Of a stretch of DNA of 64,000 nucleotides, positions 10,210 through 19,228 are shown one piece after another; position 1 is the stretch's first letter, and every line of letters begins with the position of its first letter. The position numbers and the translations under genes are program-made. The notes under the pieces are model-generated. The model was not told the origin of the DNA, did not search any database, and worked only from the letters and a program-made list of their open reading frames with translations. Source of the stretch: an uncultured Roseivirga sp. (GTDB lineage Bacteria; Bacteroidota; Bacteroidia; Cytophagales; Cyclobacteriaceae); contig CANLOY010000009.1 in the NCBI GenBank assembly GCA_947493005.1, forward strand, positions 62,001 to 126,000. Reading direction: 5' to 3'.

Positions 10210-11856
10210 ATGGATATTCGGGTACCCCAAAAAATGCAGGCGGTGATTTGCTTGCTAATGCTGTGTGCTTGCTGCACAAATGTGCTTTTAAGTCAAAAGC
10301 CACCTCTTGTATCAGTCAATTTTGATACTAATAAACAGTATAAAAATCTCAAACTGATTGGGAAAGATTCCCTGGTTGAAGGAATCAATGGAAAAGCTAT
10401 GCTCTTCTCAGGGTCAGCTACAAGCGCAAATCATGTTTTGATCGATAATAATGAAAGTCTATCTGCATTATGGAGGGAGAATGATTTCTCTATTAGTCTT
10501 TGGGTGCAGACAAAAGCAAAGAATGATGAGTTTCAAGTCATAGCGTCTAATAAAGATTGGAATTCTGGTAAGGTCAAAGACTATACAGACAACAGGTATG
10601 CTGGTAAGAGCAGAGTGAGTGGTTTGAACAAAGGTTGGGCACTTATTTGTCAGCCCGATGGAAGTTGGGCATGGAATGTCGGGAATGGAAAGTTTGATGG
10701 TAAAACAACCCGTGTTGAAATCTTTAGAAAAGATTATAGACCTACAGCGCCACGACAGAAAATTAATGATGGAGAGTGGCATTATCTGGTGTTCACAATT
10801 GATAGAAATGCCAATGAGGCGCGCTTGTACTTTGATGGTAAAAATGTGGCCATTTATTACTTAGGCCCCGTTAAGGATTTGGACTCTGGTTTACCAATAG
10901 GGCTAGCCACAGATGCCTTGGGAAATGATCCGGAGTTATCTTTTAACGGAGCTCTTGATCAGTTCCAGGTTTATGATTACGCATTGAGTGCCGAAGAAGT
11001 GAAGAACAAGTATGAGAAGTTGGTTCCTGTAGCCAGTATTTCTTTAAAGCCTCAGTCTGTAGTAGAAAGTCTCAACCTTATGACATGGAATATCTGGCAT
11101 GGGGGACGTAGACGTGGTAAAATCATTGGTCCTCTTCAGGTAATAGACTTTATAAAAGAGACGAATACAGATATTATAATGATGCAAGAGACTTATGGAT
11201 CAGGTCCACTGATTGCAGATGCACTTGGTTATTATTTCTATCTGGCAAGTGCCAACATTTCAATAATAAGCAAATACCCAATTGAAAAGACTTGGATTGA
11301 ATATCACGAATTATGGTCGGGGATAGCAAGCATAAGGTTAAGTGAGAATCAAAGAATAAATCTGGCTAGTATTTGGCTGCATTACCTTCCTGGCTGGAGT
11401 TCTGATAGTCGCAAACCTGATGCTACTCCTGAGAAGTTGATAGCAGGAGAACAAAAGAATCGTCATAGAGAGATAAAAGAAATACTGAAAGAGTTAAAGC
11501 CTCAGATCGACAGAGCTGATGAGGTTCCTTTAATTATTGGTGGAGACTTTAACAGCCCCTCACATCTGGATTGGGTACAATCCAAGAAAGAATGGCACAA
11601 CAACCTTACAGTTGATTGGCCAGTGAGCATTGAAATGAACAATGCGGGTTTCAGAGATTCTTTCAGAGAAATGCATCCTGATCTAGATTATGCTTCATCA
11701 TCCATGAGTGCCGAGAAACTTTCATGGAGGATAGATTATATCTATTACAAAGGAAGAAAACTCAAGGCCATTAGTTCCGATATGCACTTTAAATATAAAG
11801 GTGTCTGGCCAAGCGATCACCCAGCAGTTATCACAACATTATCGATTTCAAAATGA
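10210..11856 (+). CDS. Exported LamG + endonuclease/exonuclease/phosphatase (EEP) protein, paralog 1
   Basis: Signal peptide MQAVICLLMLCACCTNVLLSQ; LamG-like half; EEP motifs MTWNIWHGG, MMQETYG, GGDFNSPSH, RIDYIYY, PSDHPAV. ORF track begins at 10126; ATG 10210 or 10234 more likely. Confidence 0.85.
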   Translation: MDIRVPQKMQAVICLLMLCACCTNVLLSQKPPLVSVNFDTNKQYKNLKLIGKDSLVEGINGKAMLFSGSATSANHVLIDNNESLSALWRENDFSISLWVQTKAKNDEFQVIASNKDWNSGKVKDYTDNRYAGKSRVSGLNKGWALICQPDGSWAWNVGNGKFDGKTTRVEIFRKDYRPTAPRQKINDGEWHYLVFTIDRNANEARLYFDGKNVAIYYLGPVKDLDSGLPIGLATDALGNDPELSFNGALDQFQVYDYALSAEEVKNKYEKLVPVASISLKPQSVVESLNLMTWNIWHGGRRRGKIIGPLQVIDFIKETNTDIIMMQETYGSGPLIADALGYYFYLASANISIISKYPIEKTWIEYHELWSGIASIRLSENQRINLASIWLHYLPGWSSDSRKPDATPEKLIAGEQKNRHREIKEILKELKPQIDRADEVPLIIGGDFNSPSHLDWVQSKKEWHNNLTVDWPVSIEMNNAGFRDSFREMHPDLDYASSSMSAEKLSWRIDYIYYKGRKLKAISSDMHFKYKGVWPSDHPAVITTLSISK

Positions 11857-11873
11857 ATGATTCACCTGACAAT

Positions 11874-13403
11874 ATGAGAACCATTAGTGTTATCCTTTCC
11901 TTTACCCTTTTCTCAATATTGATTTCATGTGGAGAGAAGCAGCAAGAGCAGGTAGGTGAGAACCTATTGCTTTCTTTAGGTTTCGATTCTAAAACAGAAT
12001 TAGGTTCAGGTGCATTACCAATCAAGAATACCAAAGGAGTTATAGGTAAAGGGCTAGATCTTGAGGCTGTAAAGGAAGGAATTGTTTTGGAAGAACTAGG
12101 AACCCAATGGTTTTCTGTGAATAAGGATTTTTCAGTTTCGGTTTGGGTCAAATCAGAATCAAGTAGTGTAGATACTACCCTTGTTCTGTCTAATGGAGAT
12201 TTCAGCAAACAGGATATGGGCATTTATGGAAAGCGAAGAACTAATAAAGGGTTTGCAATTTTCAGCGTAAATGGAGCTTGGGGCTGGAATATCGGCAATG
12301 GAGGGCTACATTATAATTATGAACCTATAGCAGCAAATCAACCAGTTGCTGATGGTCAATGGCACCAAATTGTTTTTGTTTACAAAACCGACCTTAAAGA
12401 AGCCAGACTGTATTATGATGGAGTCAATAAAGCTACTTTGAGCCTCGGTGATCTGAAGAAAAGAGATTTTAGTGCTGGTATGCCGCTTGTCATTGGAAAA
12501 AGTGAGGCCGCTCCTGATTATAAATCATTTCAAGGGACTCTTGATGAATTGAAGGTCTGGCAGTCAGCACTTTCAGATGAAGAGGTAAAAAAGCTTTACA
12601 GACAATATGCAAAGCCAACGATAGAGCCTTCATTTGATAAGGAAGTCCTTACCGTACTTAACTGGAATATATGGCATGGAGGAACACATTATACACAAGA
12701 GAGAGATGGGTTTGATGGCGTAGAGCGCATTGTAGAGATGATCGAAAAATCTGGTGCCGATGTGGTACTCATGCAAGAGACTTATGGAGCAGGCTCTAAA
12801 ATATCAAGCAGCTTGGATTTTTACTACTATGAGGCATCCAGCACCATTGGAGCAGTTTGGGGTGCTAACCTATCTGTGATGAGCAGATACCCTATAGAAG
12901 AAGTTTACATGCTGGAAGAACCATCCAATTATGGAAAGAATTATGCTTTCAATAATGGTGGAGCTAAAATTAGACTTTCAGAAAATAAAGCAATAATTGC
13001 TTTTAGCAACTGGTATAATGGGAGAAAGCCTGAGGATCTGGAGGGTGCGCTAAAGGGTTGGAAAGCGCTTTTAGATGGTTCAGGTGAAATTCCCATTGTT
13101 TGGGGAGGGGATTTCAATTCTATTTCCCATCTGGATGATGGTTTAGGAGAGTCAGGTCATAGTAAATTGATGACGAATGCTGGGTTTAAAGATTCATATA
13201 GAGAAATATACCCTGATCCTTCAAGATACCCATCATATACGGCTCCACGCTATGAAGATAGAATTGACTATGTCTATTATCTGGGTGGAAAGCTTCAGTT
13301 AATTGAAGCAGGGAAAATTGTAGAAGACTTTAGAGGCCGGGACAAGACTCCTGGTTACCCTTCTGACCATTTAGGGATCACTGCAAATTTTAAAATACAT
13401 TAA
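11874..13403 (+). CDS. LamG + EEP lipoprotein, paralog 2
   Basis: Lipobox LISCGEK; LamG; LNWNIWHGG, LMQETYGAG, GGDFNSISH, RIDYVYY, PSDHLGI. Track start 11853 overlaps the previous stop. Confidence 0.85.
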   Translation: MRTISVILSFTLFSILISCGEKQQEQVGENLLLSLGFDSKTELGSGALPIKNTKGVIGKGLDLEAVKEGIVLEELGTQWFSVNKDFSVSVWVKSESSSVDTTLVLSNGDFSKQDMGIYGKRRTNKGFAIFSVNGAWGWNIGNGGLHYNYEPIAANQPVADGQWHQIVFVYKTDLKEARLYYDGVNKATLSLGDLKKRDFSAGMPLVIGKSEAAPDYKSFQGTLDELKVWQSALSDEEVKKLYRQYAKPTIEPSFDKEVLTVLNWNIWHGGTHYTQERDGFDGVERIVEMIEKSGADVVLMQETYGAGSKISSSLDFYYYEASSTIGAVWGANLSVMSRYPIEEVYMLEEPSNYGKNYAFNNGGAKIRLSENKAIIAFSNWYNGRKPEDLEGALKGWKALLDGSGEIPIVWGGDFNSISHLDDGLGESGHSKLMTNAGFKDSYREIYPDPSRYPSYTAPRYEDRIDYVYYLGGKLQLIEAGKIVEDFRGRDKTPGYPSDHLGITANFKIH

Positions 13404-13420
13404 ACAAAACTAATTAGTAT

Positions 13421-15226
13421 ATGAAATACACATCTATAAAGAAAATAGGATCCTTGATACTCTTTAGCTTGCTAATTCAGTTGAACGTTTACGCACAGCA
13501 AGCCTCTGTTGCTCAGTTTAGTTTTAATGAAACTGTTACAAGTGGTAATCACAAATTTAAAGGACAAGGTATTTCCTTTACTGCAGGAATTGATAAACAA
13601 GCTTTGCTTTTCGATCCAAACAATGGGTTTAGTAGTATTACGCTAGATCAAATTTCTTTGGATCAATCAAAAGACTTTACAGTTCAATTCTGGGTAAAAA
13701 CAACCTCTGATAAACCTAATCTGTTCTTGTCTCAGAAGGATTTCAATAACAAAGGAATTACCACTCAGAAGAATGCAGGGTGGGCCATCTTTAGTTCAGG
13801 AGGGACTTTCGGCTGGACCATAGGTTCTGGTAAAAGAAGGATTGCCTATGAACGAGATAATGGTGAAAAGATGCCCTTGAATGATGGGAAGTGGCATCAG
13901 ATTACTATGACTTACCAAAAGTCTACTGCACAGTTATGGTTGTATTATGATGGTTTGAATAAAGCTATTTATAACATAGGCTTTGACTTTTCAAATGATC
14001 AACCTATTAGAATAGGAGTGGATAACAATGGTTTCGACTACGACAACCAACTTTTGGATGAAATAGTAAAAGGACGAGATTACATTCAGGAGTACGCGAA
14101 TGCCTTTAATAAAATCGGAGCTGGACCACTAAAAGATTCTGAGCTTTTGGATTTAATAGCAAATCCTCAGGGGCTTTTGAAAAGTAAACAGGAAAACAGA
14201 GGAGAAACGTATAACAGAGATGATTTAGCATCCGCATTGGATATTAGAAAAAAGCTGGACCCAAGCCCCTACACAGTTTACCAGAATAAAAAGCTAACTG
14301 CTCTTAAGCCGGTCAATCAGATATATAGTTTAGCAAATGGCAAAGTTCGAATCAATCAGAGAGTAGCAAGACATTATACTGAAAATGAAAAACTATACCC
14401 TTCGGATTTTAGTATGGATGAACTTTCAATCCTGAACCGTCCGATGAACCCAGAAGAAGTACTGAATAGTTATAGAAATTATAAAAAGGGAAGCAAGGCA
14501 TTCAAATACGCTAAGCGTAAAAAGGATCTTACTATTGGTGTGTGGAATATCTGGCACGGAGGTATTCATTGGTCTGAAGAAAAAGATGGTTGGGATTCGC
14601 GGAAGCGCATCGTTGAGATGATCAAGGAAAAAGGAGTAGATGTTATCCTAATGCAGGAGACTTACTCGGGAGGAGATTTTATCGCATCTGAACTAGGTTA
14701 CTACTTTGCTACCACATCTGATTGGGATTACAAATTTCAGGGATCTAATATTTCAGTGATAAGCAGGTACCCGATAAAAGACATTAAGGTTACTGACGAT
14801 ACAGAGTTCAACAATGTAGCAGTTAAGCTAGCCATCAGTAAAACTCAGGAAGTATGGGCTATGTCTAACTGGTATGGAATGAATAACTTCCCTAAAGTCT
14901 ATGACTTTCATGAATCAAGATTTGCTGGTTCAGATGATGTACCGATCTTTTTTGGAGGTGATTTTAATGCTGTCCCTCATACTGATGGAGGAAAGAGCCC
15001 TGCATCAAAAAAGATGCTAGAAGAAGGTTTTACAGATGCATTCAGAAGCCTTTATCCAAATGTGAGCAATTACCCAGGGTATACTCACCAAAGTGGAAGT
15101 CGTATAGATCAGCTTTACTATAGAGGAAAGGTAGAAAACACTTCAACAGAGGTGGTTTCCACTTGGCCAACTGGCTTCCCTTCAGATCACTTCCTGATTG
15201 TTTCAAAGTTTAAACTAAACTACTAA
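13421..15226 (+). CDS. Exported LamG + EEP protein, paralog 3, with extra insert
   Basis: Signal peptide to VYAQQ; LamG; GVWNIWHGG, LMQETYSGG, GGDFNAVPH, RIDQLYY, PSDHFLI. Confidence 0.85.
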   Translation: MKYTSIKKIGSLILFSLLIQLNVYAQQASVAQFSFNETVTSGNHKFKGQGISFTAGIDKQALLFDPNNGFSSITLDQISLDQSKDFTVQFWVKTTSDKPNLFLSQKDFNNKGITTQKNAGWAIFSSGGTFGWTIGSGKRRIAYERDNGEKMPLNDGKWHQITMTYQKSTAQLWLYYDGLNKAIYNIGFDFSNDQPIRIGVDNNGFDYDNQLLDEIVKGRDYIQEYANAFNKIGAGPLKDSELLDLIANPQGLLKSKQENRGETYNRDDLASALDIRKKLDPSPYTVYQNKKLTALKPVNQIYSLANGKVRINQRVARHYTENEKLYPSDFSMDELSILNRPMNPEEVLNSYRNYKKGSKAFKYAKRKKDLTIGVWNIWHGGIHWSEEKDGWDSRKRIVEMIKEKGVDVILMQETYSGGDFIASELGYYFATTSDWDYKFQGSNISVISRYPIKDIKVTDDTEFNNVAVKLAISKTQEVWAMSNWYGMNNFPKVYDFHESRFAGSDDVPIFFGGDFNAVPHTDGGKSPASKKMLEEGFTDAFRSLYPNVSNYPGYTHQSGSRIDQLYYRGKVENTSTEVVSTWPTGFPSDHFLIVSKFKLNY

Positions 15227-15293
15227 CAAATATATCGCACCACTCGGGTAAAACGAGTGGTGCTAACTCCTCAACCTCAAACGAAAATAGAAC

Positions 15294-16085
15294 ATGAAAA
15301 ATAAGATACTTATAGCCCTTCTGGTAGTACTTACATCGGCACCCGTATTAGCACAAACCAAATCTGGTGAGAAAACCAGAGTTAAAGTGTTGTCATTTAA
15401 TGTGTTTGGAGGACGAACCACAAAACTTGATTTTAACCTTGATGCTATAGCCAAAGTTATTCTGGATACTAAACCAGATTTTGTTGCAATGCAGGAAGTA
15501 GACTACAAAGTGAATCGTTCCAAAAAAATGGACCTTGCAACTGAACTGGGCTACAGAACTAAGATGGCTTCTATTTTTGCCAGAGCCATGTATTACGATG
15601 GTGGAGAGTATGGAGAAGGAGTTTTGTCTAAATACACCTTTGTTTCTACTCGAAATGTGCCACTACCTTACATAGAAGGGCAGGAACCAAGAGCTGCCTT
15701 AGAGGTGGTGGTAGAGTTGCCGTCTAAGGATACCATAGCCTTTGTAGGTACACATTTTGCACACGAAGGTCAACCTGGAAGAGAAATACAGGCCAAGGAA
15801 ATAAACAGAGTGTTTTCTAAGAACAAATACCCCACTATTCTGGCAGGTGACTTAAATGCGGTTCCGGGAAGCGCTCCGATTAATACACTTGAGGAATTAT
15901 GGAAGACTACATATGATAAGAAGAAGCCAGAGCCGACTATACCTTCAGATGCGCCTAGAACTAAGCTTGATTATGTGATGTTTACTCCAAAAGGAGCATG
16001 GAAAATAGTAGAGCGCAAGGTGATTTGCGATACATATGCTTCTGACCACTGTGCTTATTTGGTAACCCTGGAATTACAGAATTGA
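15294..16085 (+). CDS. Exported stand-alone EEP-family hydrolase
   Basis: Signal peptide SAPVLAQ; LSFNVFGG, AMQEVDYK, AGDLNAVPG, KLDYVMF, SDHCAYLV. Confidence 0.85.
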   Translation: MKNKILIALLVVLTSAPVLAQTKSGEKTRVKVLSFNVFGGRTTKLDFNLDAIAKVILDTKPDFVAMQEVDYKVNRSKKMDLATELGYRTKMASIFARAMYYDGGEYGEGVLSKYTFVSTRNVPLPYIEGQEPRAALEVVVELPSKDTIAFVGTHFAHEGQPGREIQAKEINRVFSKNKYPTILAGDLNAVPGSAPINTLEELWKTTYDKKKPEPTIPSDAPRTKLDYVMFTPKGAWKIVERKVICDTYASDHCAYLVTLELQN

Positions 16086-16116
16086 TATGTATCTGGAAGC
16101 TTCAAAGATATTTCCA

Positions 16117-17541
16117 ATGAAAAAGATATGCCTGTTTTTTTTCACGCTGGTTTTGGTTTCATGTGGAGAAAAGGAGGAGTCTAAGCAGAACTTTGTGTTC
16201 ATACTAGTTGATGACTTGGGATGGACTGATTTGAGCTATAATGGAAGTACATTTTATGAATCTCCTAATATAGATGCATTCAGTAAAGAGAGTATCCAAT
16301 TTAACAATGCCTATGCCTCAGGGTCTGTGTGTTCTCCTTCTCGAGCAGCAATAATGACAGGTAAACATCCTGCCAGAGTAAACATAACAGATTGGATACC
16401 GGGCTCTGATCCTAAGAACAGAAAGCTATTAGGACCTCAGGATTTGGGAGAGCTTCCTTTGGGTGAAACTACATTGCCAGAGGTACTTAAAAAAAACGGT
16501 TACAATACTTTCTTTGCAGGCAAATGGCATTTAGGAAAAGAAGGGTTTTACCCTACTCAACAAGGCTTTGATACAAATATAGGAGGCTTTGAAAGAGGGT
16601 CTCCTCCAGGTGGGTATTACTCTCCCTATAAGAATCCCCGGCTATCGGATGGGCCAGAAGGAGAGTACCTGACAGATAGATTAACAGATGAATCTATCAG
16701 GTTTCTTGGGCAGGAACATGAAAATCCATTCTTCTTATTTCTGTCTTACTATACTGTTCACAGTCCCATCCAGCCCAATAAAAAGCATATTGATAAGTTT
16801 AGAAGAAAACTTGAAGGGCTGGAAAATGCCGAAGTATCTCAAAGAATAGAAGGAGAAGGGAAAACAAGATTAGATCAGTATAACCCTGCTTATGCATCAA
16901 TGGTGTACTCATTAGATGAAAACGTAGGGCGTCTGATCACCAAATTGAAGGAAGAAGGGCTTTATGAGAACACCACCATCATCTTTACTTCTGACAATGG
17001 TGGCCTTTCAACACTCGTAAAAAACTATAGAGCACCAGCCCCCACATCTGTTCTTCCATTAAGAGGAGGGAAAGGGTGGTTATATGAAGGTGGAATTCGC
17101 GTACCGTTATTGATTAAACCAGCCAAGTATAGCAAGAGCAATGTGATTAAGAGTGATCCGGTCATAGGTCATGACTTTTTCCCCACCATTATGTCAATGG
17201 CGAATATTACTTCATCTGATGTTCGGGACATTGATGGTGTTGATTTGACTCCAGTGCTGGAGGATAGTGAGTCATTAGATCGAAAAACATTGTACTGGCA
17301 CTATCCTCATTATCATGGAAGTGCCTGGACTCCTGGAGCTGCAATTAGAGAAGAGAACTGGAAATTGATAGAGTTCTATGAAACCAATACAGTGGAGCTA
17401 TACGACCTTTCGCAAGATATTTCAGAGCAAAACGATATATCAGATAAACACCCTGAAAAGGTAAATGAACTGAGACAGAAACTACATTCGCTACAACAGT
17501 CTATGAATGCTAATCAGACAACTGTTAACTCAGGTTACTAG
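16117..17541 (+). CDS. Cys-type sulfatase (lipoprotein)
   Basis: Lipobox LVSCGEK; ILVDDLGWTDLSYNGS; formylglycine signature CSPSRAAIMTGKHPAR; GKWHLGK. ORF track start 16087. Confidence 0.93.
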   Translation: MKKICLFFFTLVLVSCGEKEESKQNFVFILVDDLGWTDLSYNGSTFYESPNIDAFSKESIQFNNAYASGSVCSPSRAAIMTGKHPARVNITDWIPGSDPKNRKLLGPQDLGELPLGETTLPEVLKKNGYNTFFAGKWHLGKEGFYPTQQGFDTNIGGFERGSPPGGYYSPYKNPRLSDGPEGEYLTDRLTDESIRFLGQEHENPFFLFLSYYTVHSPIQPNKKHIDKFRRKLEGLENAEVSQRIEGEGKTRLDQYNPAYASMVYSLDENVGRLITKLKEEGLYENTTIIFTSDNGGLSTLVKNYRAPAPTSVLPLRGGKGWLYEGGIRVPLLIKPAKYSKSNVIKSDPVIGHDFFPTIMSMANITSSDVRDIDGVDLTPVLEDSESLDRKTLYWHYPHYHGSAWTPGAAIREENWKLIEFYETNTVELYDLSQDISEQNDISDKHPEKVNELRQKLHSLQQSMNANQTTVNSGY

Positions 17542-17631
17542 TCCATATAGTGGCTTTGCTATATAATCATGGTACTGACTTGGAATAAGCTTATTCGAAC
17601 ATGAATAGCAAAGTTTTCTGAGATTGAATGG

Positions 17632-17660
17632 AAAGAGAGTTACATATGTAGCTCTCTTTT
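17632..17660. terminator. Hairpin followed by T-rich tract, candidate terminator after the sulfatase
   Basis: AAAGAGAGTTACATATGTAGCTCTCTTTT. Confidence 0.5.
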
Positions 17661-17929
17661 GCTTTGTTAGAAGGCAATGGGAAGTTATAAAAACAGATTT
17701 TGGTATGAGTATCTTTAGCCGACTTAGGGGGCGGAACGGTTTGTGTGACAAAATTTGAAAAGGAGTTTCTAACGCAATCATTAGAGTTGATATTCACTCC
17801 TTTTAAGACTATGATAGAAAGGATTGATATTGCTTTATTTTAACGTTGCTCTATATGTTCGCTGATTTTTTATAACATAGCAGGTAGAGTTTAGATGATT
17901 GAAAAACCATATTGATGATATGCTAGTAA

Positions 17930-18976
17930 GTGTATCCAAACCTTTTAAGCAGATTTTGTATGAAGAAATTTATACCTAGTGAGTTTAGTAGGCGGCTTTC
18001 TCAGATGAAAAAAGAAATGCAGATAAAGGAGTGCTTTTATCCACAGAAGGAACAATGTATTAAGCCAATTAAGCGTGCGCACAGTTTACAAAGAAATGGA
18101 AGGCTTAGTTTACTTGAAGGAGAAATCAATGGACAAATGAAAGTCTACTCAGGGACTTCTTTTGAGTCTTCGGAGATAGAAATGATAGAAGACTTTGTCC
18201 CTATTGGAAAGAGCATGGCTTCTACCTTCTTTGGTTTTTGTGAAAAACACGATACAGATGTTTTCAGTGTTATTGAAAACAAACCTTTTGATCATTCAGA
18301 AGAGCACCTTTTCTTGCATAGCTATCGTTCTTTTGCTCATAGTTATCACTCTAAAAAACAAGAGCTACAACTATACAAGAGTGACTGGGAGACACTAGAA
18401 GTAATGCCCAAAGAACTTCGAGATCAACGAATATTAGGATGTGAATTAGCTATGAAAGATCTTGAGGTTGAAAAGGGTTTTCTTGATAAACTACTTATAA
18501 ATAAGCAATACGAATATTTGGACTACTCTGTCCTCGAGACTAATGATTTTCATCCCATTGGGTGTTCTAGTATTGTAACCCCGCATGTTACTCCAAAGGG
18601 CTCTTTTATTGATGAATGGAGTGATGATCCTGAAAAGCCAGTTGTGAGTTTAATGTTAACAGTGGTTCCAGACATAAATAACTCTTTCGTTATTTTAGCA
18701 GGAAATCCTGATTGTGATGGGGCAAGGAGGTTTATTGATGACCTTGAGGAGCTTAGTGATACTAAATATAAACATGCTTTGTCCACGCTCATGACTGTCT
18801 TTGCCGAGAACATGTTTTGGTCCCCGAAACTCTGGAGTAAGTTATCTCTTAATCAGCAAAGTGCTATTCGTGAGGATGCACGATTTATTCTGGGAGATGA
18901 CTTATGGGATAGATTCCCTTGGAGCAAAATCAATTTGTTTATGCCTATGTTTGGTGGAAGCGTTTTGAAAATCTAA
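17930..18976 (+). CDS. Uncharacterised protein with C/C/H...CxxH putative metal site
   Basis: 348 aa; KECFYPQKEQCIKPIKRAHSLQRNGRLSLL ... STFFGFCEKHDTDVFSVIE. Confidence 0.6.
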   Translation: MYPNLLSRFCMKKFIPSEFSRRLSQMKKEMQIKECFYPQKEQCIKPIKRAHSLQRNGRLSLLEGEINGQMKVYSGTSFESSEIEMIEDFVPIGKSMASTFFGFCEKHDTDVFSVIENKPFDHSEEHLFLHSYRSFAHSYHSKKQELQLYKSDWETLEVMPKELRDQRILGCELAMKDLEVEKGFLDKLLINKQYEYLDYSVLETNDFHPIGCSSIVTPHVTPKGSFIDEWSDDPEKPVVSLMLTVVPDINNSFVILAGNPDCDGARRFIDDLEELSDTKYKHALSTLMTVFAENMFWSPKLWSKLSLNQQSAIREDARFILGDDLWDRFPWSKINLFMPMFGGSVLKI

Positions 18977-19033
18977 ATATTCAGGTTAAGCTGATGTGCT
19001 GACTAAAAAAATTAGAAACTAAAAGCAAACGGT

Positions 19034-19066
19034 GAAAAAAAGCCAGCTACTTTAGTAACTGGCTTA
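19034..19066 (-). terminator. Rho-independent terminator downstream of tRNA-His
   Basis: Reverse strand AAGCCAGTTACTAAAGTAGCTGGCTTTTTTT. Confidence 0.7.
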
Positions 19067-19075
19067 AAATTTAAG

Positions 19076-19149
19076 GGTGGAAGATGGGACTCGAACCCAC
19101 GACCCTCGGTACCACAAACCGATGCTCTAACCAACTGAGCTACAACCAC
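19076..19149 (-). tRNA. tRNA-His (anticodon GTG)
   Basis: Reverse strand GTGGTTGTAGCTCAGTTGGTTAGAGCATCGGTTTGTGGTACCGAGGGTCGTGGGTTCGAGTCCCATCTTCCACC folds as a cloverleaf; encoded G-1 at 19150; CCA not encoded. Confidence 0.93.
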
Positions 19150-19228
19150 CGTTTATCAACACTCTTCGTGTTAGGGAGTGCAAAAGTAAATTATCATATG
19201 GAATTTGCAAAAGAGTAAATGCTAATTT

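Noticed and set aside
17580-17605. TTATTCGAACATG as a further LacI operator
   Set aside because: Only the TTCGAAC core matches; flanks GTG/CAC are lost and it lies downstream of the cluster.
17530-17797. Minus-strand ORFs (83 and 68 aa) after the sulfatase
   Set aside because: Overlap each other and the terminator hairpin, no coding-like composition.
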